Positions 33,076 to 36,141 of a stretch of 36,141 bases of DNA are shown in pieces. The notes under the pieces were generated by a model, which saw only the letters and a program-made list of their open reading frames with translations, had not been told where the DNA came from and made no database searches. The stretch spans positions 1 to 36,141 of the forward strand of contig JAJYLG010000027.1 in the NCBI GenBank assembly GCA_021787985.1. The letters run 5' to 3'. The DNA is from Chloroflexota bacterium (GTDB lineage: Bacteria; Chloroflexota; Dehalococcoidia; DSGV01). The position numbers and the translations under genes were made by a program. Each line of letters opens with the position of its first letter. Within the stretch, counting starts at the first letter, position 1.

Positions 33076-33783
33076 CTACTGCGCGCCCCGGCCTGTGACC
33101 ACGACCGGGATTGTCCGGGCAAGGATCTTGAGATCGAGCCATGGAGACCAGTTCCTAATGTACTCGAGATCAAGTCGAATCCACTGGTCAAATTCCCGAA
33201 TTGTCGACCGGCCGGAGATCTGCCATAGGCATGTCATCCCCGGGGCAACCGCCACCTTGAGCCGCTGGTAGGGCTCGAATTCCGCGTACTCGTGCGCGCC
33301 CGGCGGCCGCGGCCCGACCAGGCTCATGTCCCCCCGCAGCACCGACCACAGCTGAGGGAGCTCGTCTATACTCGCGCGACGCAGGAAGCGACCTACGCGA
33401 GTCACTCGCGGGTCGTCGCGCATCTTGAAGACCGGGCCTGTCATCTCATTGAATCGCTTCAGTCCTTCTCGTCGCTCTTCCGCGTCCGACACCATCGTTC
33501 TCAATTTGTATCCGACAAAGCGCCGCCCTCGGAATCCGACCCACTCCATCCGATGGAATACGGGACCCCTGGAATCCAACTTGATCAGGATGGCCGCGAC
33601 CGCAGCAACCGGCGCCAGCAGGACCACTCCGATCGACGCCAGGACGAGATCCATCGCGCGCTTCAGCCGCAGCGCCCACCTCCATCGCGGTGAGCTGGCC
33701 CAAGCGGGCAGCACGCTGTCCCAGGGCTCGCCGCCAGCACCGCCCCCTCTCTCCGCACCAGACATCAGGGGCCGCCGAACCAT
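33076..33783 (-). CDS. Undecaprenyl-phosphate sugar phosphotransferase (priming enzyme)
   Basis: A 235-residue bacterial sugar transferase of the WbaP/WcaJ catalytic-domain type. One membrane-dipping helix (about 40-62; MDLVLASIGVVLLAPVAAVA) is followed by GPVFHRMEWVGFRGRRFVGY, KLRTMVSDAEERREGLKRFN, RFLRRASIDELPQLWSVLRG with DMSLVGPRPPGAHEYAEF, and PGMTCLWQISGRSTIREFDQ. It starts repeat-unit synthesis by moving a sugar phosphate to undecaprenyl phosphate. It is the short monotopic form without the extra N-terminal helices. ATG 33783 has GAGGCGGAG upstream; GTG 33828, overlapping the kinase stop as GTGAGTAG, would add 15 residues. Confidence 0.88.
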   Translation of the reverse strand: MVRRPLMSGAERGGGAGGEPWDSVLPAWASSPRWRWALRLKRAMDLVLASIGVVLLAPVAAVAAILIKLDSRGPVFHRMEWVGFRGRRFVGYKLRTMVSDAEERREGLKRFNEMTGPVFKMRDDPRVTRVGRFLRRASIDELPQLWSVLRGDMSLVGPRPPGAHEYAEFEPYQRLKVAVAPGMTCLWQISGRSTIREFDQWIRLDLEYIRNWSPWLDLKILARTIPVVVTGRGAQ

Positions 33784-33820
33784 AGGCTCCGCCTCGTCCA
33801 GATCCACGATCCAGGCCGTC

Positions 33821-34888
33821 CTACTCACCAGCGGCTGCGCTGCGGCCCGCAGACGTCGCATTGGGATGAATGATCATCGATTGCGTGCTGCTGACATTGG
33901 CGACCGTCTTCGCACCCTCGCGCTCGAGATCGTAGTACAGCCGCGGCATGCCCCGCTCCCGCATGAAGTCCTCCAGCGCCCGCCCGTCCGCAGGGCAGTA
34001 CAGCATCAGGAACCCGCCGCCGCCGGCGCCCATGATCTTCCCGCCCAGCACGCCAAAGCGCTCGCGCGCCTCATCGTAAATCTGGTCCCACGCGGAGGCG
34101 CTGATCTTCCCGGACATCCTGCGCTTGTGCTCCCAGTGTCGGTGCAGCAGACGCCCCCAATCGTCGAAGTTCTCGTGCTCGATGGCGTCGAGAATCTCGT
34201 AGCCCAGCTGCTTGATGCCGTTGAGCGAGGTCTCCACCGGCATGCGGGCTGAGGCATTCCCTCTCATCGCAGCGTTCTGGTCCTCCAGCACGCTCACGGC
34301 GTTCCGGTTGAGGCCGGTGTAGTAGATGTGCGTGTGGTTCACCAGCTCGTTGATGGCGCTCTCCCGCATCGTCACCTGGCGGACCTCGACCTCACCGTTG
34401 TGCATGATCTCCAGCACCGTGAGGCCGCCGAACGCCGCCATGTACTGGTCCTGCTTGCCGATGGGCTTCTCTAGTAGGTTCAGCTCGATGTAGCACGCCT
34501 CCTCGGCCAGGCGCTCGAGCGACACGAAGTCCCTACGGTACTGGTGCAGCGCGAGCAGCAACCCCACTAGGTAACAACTCGAAGAGCCCACGCCAGTCCC
34601 TGCCGGCAGGTCGGCCATCGAGGAGATCTCCATCCCATCCTCGATGCCGTGGAATCGCAGCGCCTCCCGGGCCAACTCATGCCGCACCTCAGACACGTGG
34701 TCCACCACCTCGCTCTGCGTGTAGTGCAGGCGGATCTTGCGATCCACCCCCGGCGGGTTCGTCATCACGTACATGTACTTGTCTATGCCCATGGCGAAGA
34801 TGAACCCACCGTGCTTCTCGTAGTAGGACGGCAGGTCGGTGCCTCCGCCGCCGAGGGTCACCCGGAACGGCGTGCGCGTGATGATCAC
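33821..34888 (-). CDS. GHMP-family sugar kinase, HddA-like
   Basis: A 355-residue GHMP kinase. Motif 1 is VIITRTPFRVTLGGGGTDLP at the N-terminus, motif 2 the ATP loop LPAGTGVGSSSCYLVGLLLA (about 93-112), and motif 3 KIMGAGGGGFLMLYCP. KPIGKQDQYMAAFGGLTVLE is typical of D-glycero-D-manno-heptose 7-phosphate kinases (HddA), which make heptose 1,7-bisphosphate in the GDP-heptose pathway. Fucokinase-like GHMP proteins are the main alternative. GTG 34888 overlaps the epimerase stop (GTGA) and gives the expected N-terminus. Confidence 0.85.
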   Translation of the reverse strand: MIITRTPFRVTLGGGGTDLPSYYEKHGGFIFAMGIDKYMYVMTNPPGVDRKIRLHYTQSEVVDHVSEVRHELAREALRFHGIEDGMEISSMADLPAGTGVGSSSCYLVGLLLALHQYRRDFVSLERLAEEACYIELNLLEKPIGKQDQYMAAFGGLTVLEIMHNGEVEVRQVTMRESAINELVNHTHIYYTGLNRNAVSVLEDQNAAMRGNASARMPVETSLNGIKQLGYEILDAIEHENFDDWGRLLHRHWEHKRRMSGKISASAWDQIYDEARERFGVLGGKIMGAGGGGFLMLYCPADGRALEDFMRERGMPRLYYDLEREGAKTVANVSSTQSMIIHPNATSAGRSAAAGE

Positions 34889-35844
34889 TGGCGGGCCGTT
34901 GCCCGAGCTCGGTCGGGGACCACGTGCTCGCGGATGAAGCCGATCGAGCGCTGCAGCCCGGCGGTGAGGTCCACCTTGGGCTCCCATCCCAGCGCCCGCG
35001 CCGCCGAGGTATCGGCCAGCGTCTCCTCCGCCTCGCCGGGCAGGTCCGTGCGGTACTCCGGTTCGACCTTCGCGCCCAGCAACCCGGCGACCCGGTCAAG
35101 AATGTCCCGCACCGAGTAGTTGACGCCAGAGCCAAGGTTGTAGGTCCCGCCGTCGGTCCTCCGGTCTGTCGCGCACAGCAGGTGGAAGTCGTTCACGTCG
35201 TCCACGTAAATGAAGTCCCGCCGCTTGCGGCCGCTCCCGTAGATCACCGGCCGCTCGCCCGTCAGCAGCTTGATAATGAAGGCGCTCATCACCGGCGGGA
35301 TCGTACGCCGGTAGTCCTGGCGTGGGCCGTACACACAGAAATAGCGCAGCGCCGTCATCCGCAACCCCGACCAGCGCCGGTACGCGTCCGCGAACGCCAT
35401 TCCCGCAAACTTGCTCACGGCATAGAAACTCTGCGGCCGAACGTCTGACTCCGGTGTTGGCAAGCGCCCCACGCCTTCGTACAACGCCGAGGATTCGGCG
35501 TAAACCACCTTGGGCACCGCCGCTCGACGCGCCGCCTCGAAGACTCTCACGGTGCCAGTAACATTGACGTCCGCGGTTTCGACCGGATCCGCCTGGCAGT
35601 CGGCGATGCAATTCTTGGCTGCCAGGTGATAGACAACATCCGAGCCCCGGAAGAGGGGCTCGAGTCCCTCGCCGCGGATGTCGCCCTTGTGGAAGTCCAC
35701 TCCGGAGGGCACCTGCTCGATGACGCCGTAGGCGAGGTTGTCCACGCCCACAACCTCAAAGCCCTCGGCCAGCAGGCGATCCGCCAAGTTGCTGCCGATG
35801 AACCCGGCGACGCCGGTGATGACGGCGCGGCGTCTGCTAGGCAC
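34885..35844 (-). CDS. NAD-dependent epimerase/dehydratase (extended SDR)
   Basis: A 319-residue extended SDR. The NAD motif is VITGVAGFIGSNLADRLLAE, and FHKGDIRGEGLEPLF and VVYHLAAKNCIADCQADPVE follow. YAESSALYEGVG and FYAVSKFAGMAFADAYRRWS carry the catalytic Tyr (near 139) and Lys. RYFCVYGPRQDYRRTIPPVM and RRDFIYVDDVNDFHLL complete the UDP-glucose 4-epimerase-like pattern. Between heptose genes it may act on an NDP-heptose, as GDP-heptose 4,6-dehydratases or epimerases do, but a UDP-hexose is equally possible. GTG 35844 has GGGGG seven bases upstream, and lies 11 bases after the transaldolase stop. Confidence 0.85.
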   Translation of the reverse strand: MPSRRRAVITGVAGFIGSNLADRLLAEGFEVVGVDNLAYGVIEQVPSGVDFHKGDIRGEGLEPLFRGSDVVYHLAAKNCIADCQADPVETADVNVTGTVRVFEAARRAAVPKVVYAESSALYEGVGRLPTPESDVRPQSFYAVSKFAGMAFADAYRRWSGLRMTALRYFCVYGPRQDYRRTIPPVMSAFIIKLLTGERPVIYGSGRKRRDFIYVDDVNDFHLLCATDRRTDGGTYNLGSGVNYSVRDILDRVAGLLGAKVEPEYRTDLPGEAEETLADTSAARALGWEPKVDLTAGLQRSIGFIREHVVPDRARATARQ

Positions 35845-35855
35845 TGGAACGCCCC

Positions 35856-36141
35856 CTACAGCGTGTAGCCCGCGCGCCGCGCATCGTCGAAGAACATCTG
35901 CACGGTCTCGCGCGACAGTTCCACCAGATCCTTGTCCTTCATCGGCAGCTTGTCGAGCAGAGACTTCGTGGCCGTCACGATGTGGCAGCCGCACTCCTCG
36001 GCCTGGTAAACATTTAGCACCTCGCGGGGGCTCGCCCACAGCACCCTGGCGAGCGGCAGGCGCGCGACGAGACGGACAACCTCTTTCATCACGGGCACCG
36101 GGTCGCGCCCGGTGTCCGCGATGCGGCCCGCGAACACGGAG
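35856..36141 (-). CDS. Transaldolase-like protein, C-terminal part (cut by window edge)
   Basis: The last 94 or so residues of a transaldolase/fructose-6-phosphate aldolase-like protein: SVFAGRIADTGRDPVPVMKE, LARVLWASPREVLNVYQAEE and CGCHIVTATKSLLDKLPMKD. The end is DDARRAGYTL. The sequence matches the C-terminal region in which transaldolases bind the sugar phosphate. The catalytic Lys lies beyond the right edge, as does the start. It is the first visible gene of the operon. A transaldolase beside SIS isomerase, HAD phosphatase and GHMP kinase suggests local supply of sedoheptulose 7-phosphate (inference). Confidence 0.82.
   Translation of the reverse strand, partial: SVFAGRIADTGRDPVPVMKEVVRLVARLPLARVLWASPREVLNVYQAEECGCHIVTATKSLLDKLPMKDKDLVELSRETVQMFFDDARRAGYTL

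Noticed and set aside
34885-35844. PseB or LegB dehydratase, to complete the nonulosonate pathway
   Set aside because: The protein has the GVAGFIGSNL and YAVSK pattern of UDP-glucose 4-epimerase-like enzymes and lies in the heptose half. It lacks the TGGTGSFG-type motif of PseB and does not resemble LegB.
1-36141. CRISPR arrays, tRNA or rRNA genes
   Set aside because: No regularly spaced repeats, tRNA-like cloverleaf ends or rRNA signature sequences were noticed on reading either strand.

Overview
The window comes from a GC-rich bacterium, most likely a member of Gemmatimonadota. That guess rests on the style of the long SLBB export protein, a coiled-coil/one-helix membrane protein of a type I associate with that phylum, GTG-rich starts and TTGAC..TAGGTT promoters. 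It cannot be proved from the window alone. Nearly everything from about 7.8 kb to the right edge reads leftward as one long surface-polysaccharide locus, consistent with a Wzx/Wzy-dependent capsule, exopolysaccharide or O-antigen. Many neighbouring genes overlap by 4 bases (ATGA or GTGA).

Layout. (1) 1-2.3 kb, rightward, is eroded accessory DNA: a frameshifted MarR-like regulator behind two inverted operator copies, a truncated copy of a coiled-coil gene, a HEPN toxin remnant overlapping an intact MNT-type nucleotidyltransferase, and the full-length coiled-coil gene. (2) 2.4-5.5 kb holds a six-repeat SLBB export protein (Wza-like) followed by a decayed tandem copy of its C-terminal half. (3) 5.6-10.5 kb is an insertion-sequence graveyard (IS3, IS630, IS256 remnants) around an intact RmlD-like reductase on the plus strand, a broken RmlD-like gene on the minus strand, and an intact Wzz-like chain-length regulator. 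(4) 10.6-16.3 kb (minus) has the Wzx flippase and three glycosyltransferases. (5) 16.4-25.7 kb (minus) is a nonulosonic-acid (sialic-acid-like) module: methyltransferase, CMP-sugar synthetase, DegT aminotransferase, a PseG-PseH fusion, a NeuB-like synthase without its SAF domain, an FkbM-like protein, a DUF692/MNIO-like TIM barrel, a class III aminotransferase and a PtmA-like SDR. A sigma70-type promoter lies just upstream. (6) 26.1-27.4 kb is an apparently complete IS3 element in the opposite orientation. (7) 27.5-36.1 kb (minus) holds Wzy polymerase, WecG/TagA and GT4 transferases, and a heptose module (SIS isomerase, HAD phosphatase, GHMP kinase, NAD-dependent epimerase and a transaldolase running off the edge), with a zinc-ribbon methyltransferase and the priming sugar-phosphate transferase between them.

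Working together (inference): the transaldolase could supply sedoheptulose 7-phosphate, which the SIS, GHMP-kinase and HAD enzymes would turn into an activated-heptose precursor. The Pse/Neu-like module makes a CMP-nonulosonate that may be altered by the SDR, class III aminotransferase and DUF692 enzymes. The priming transferase and glycosyltransferases assemble the repeat unit, Wzx flips it, Wzy and Wzz polymerise it, and the SLBB protein exports it. Two expected steps are absent from the window: a UDP-GlcNAc 4,6-dehydratase (PseB/LegB) and a heptose-1-phosphate nucleotidyltransferase (HddC). The most unusual points are the DUF692/MNIO-like gene inside a sugar operon, the SAF-less NeuB, the PseG-PseH fusion and the transaldolase-linked heptose set.
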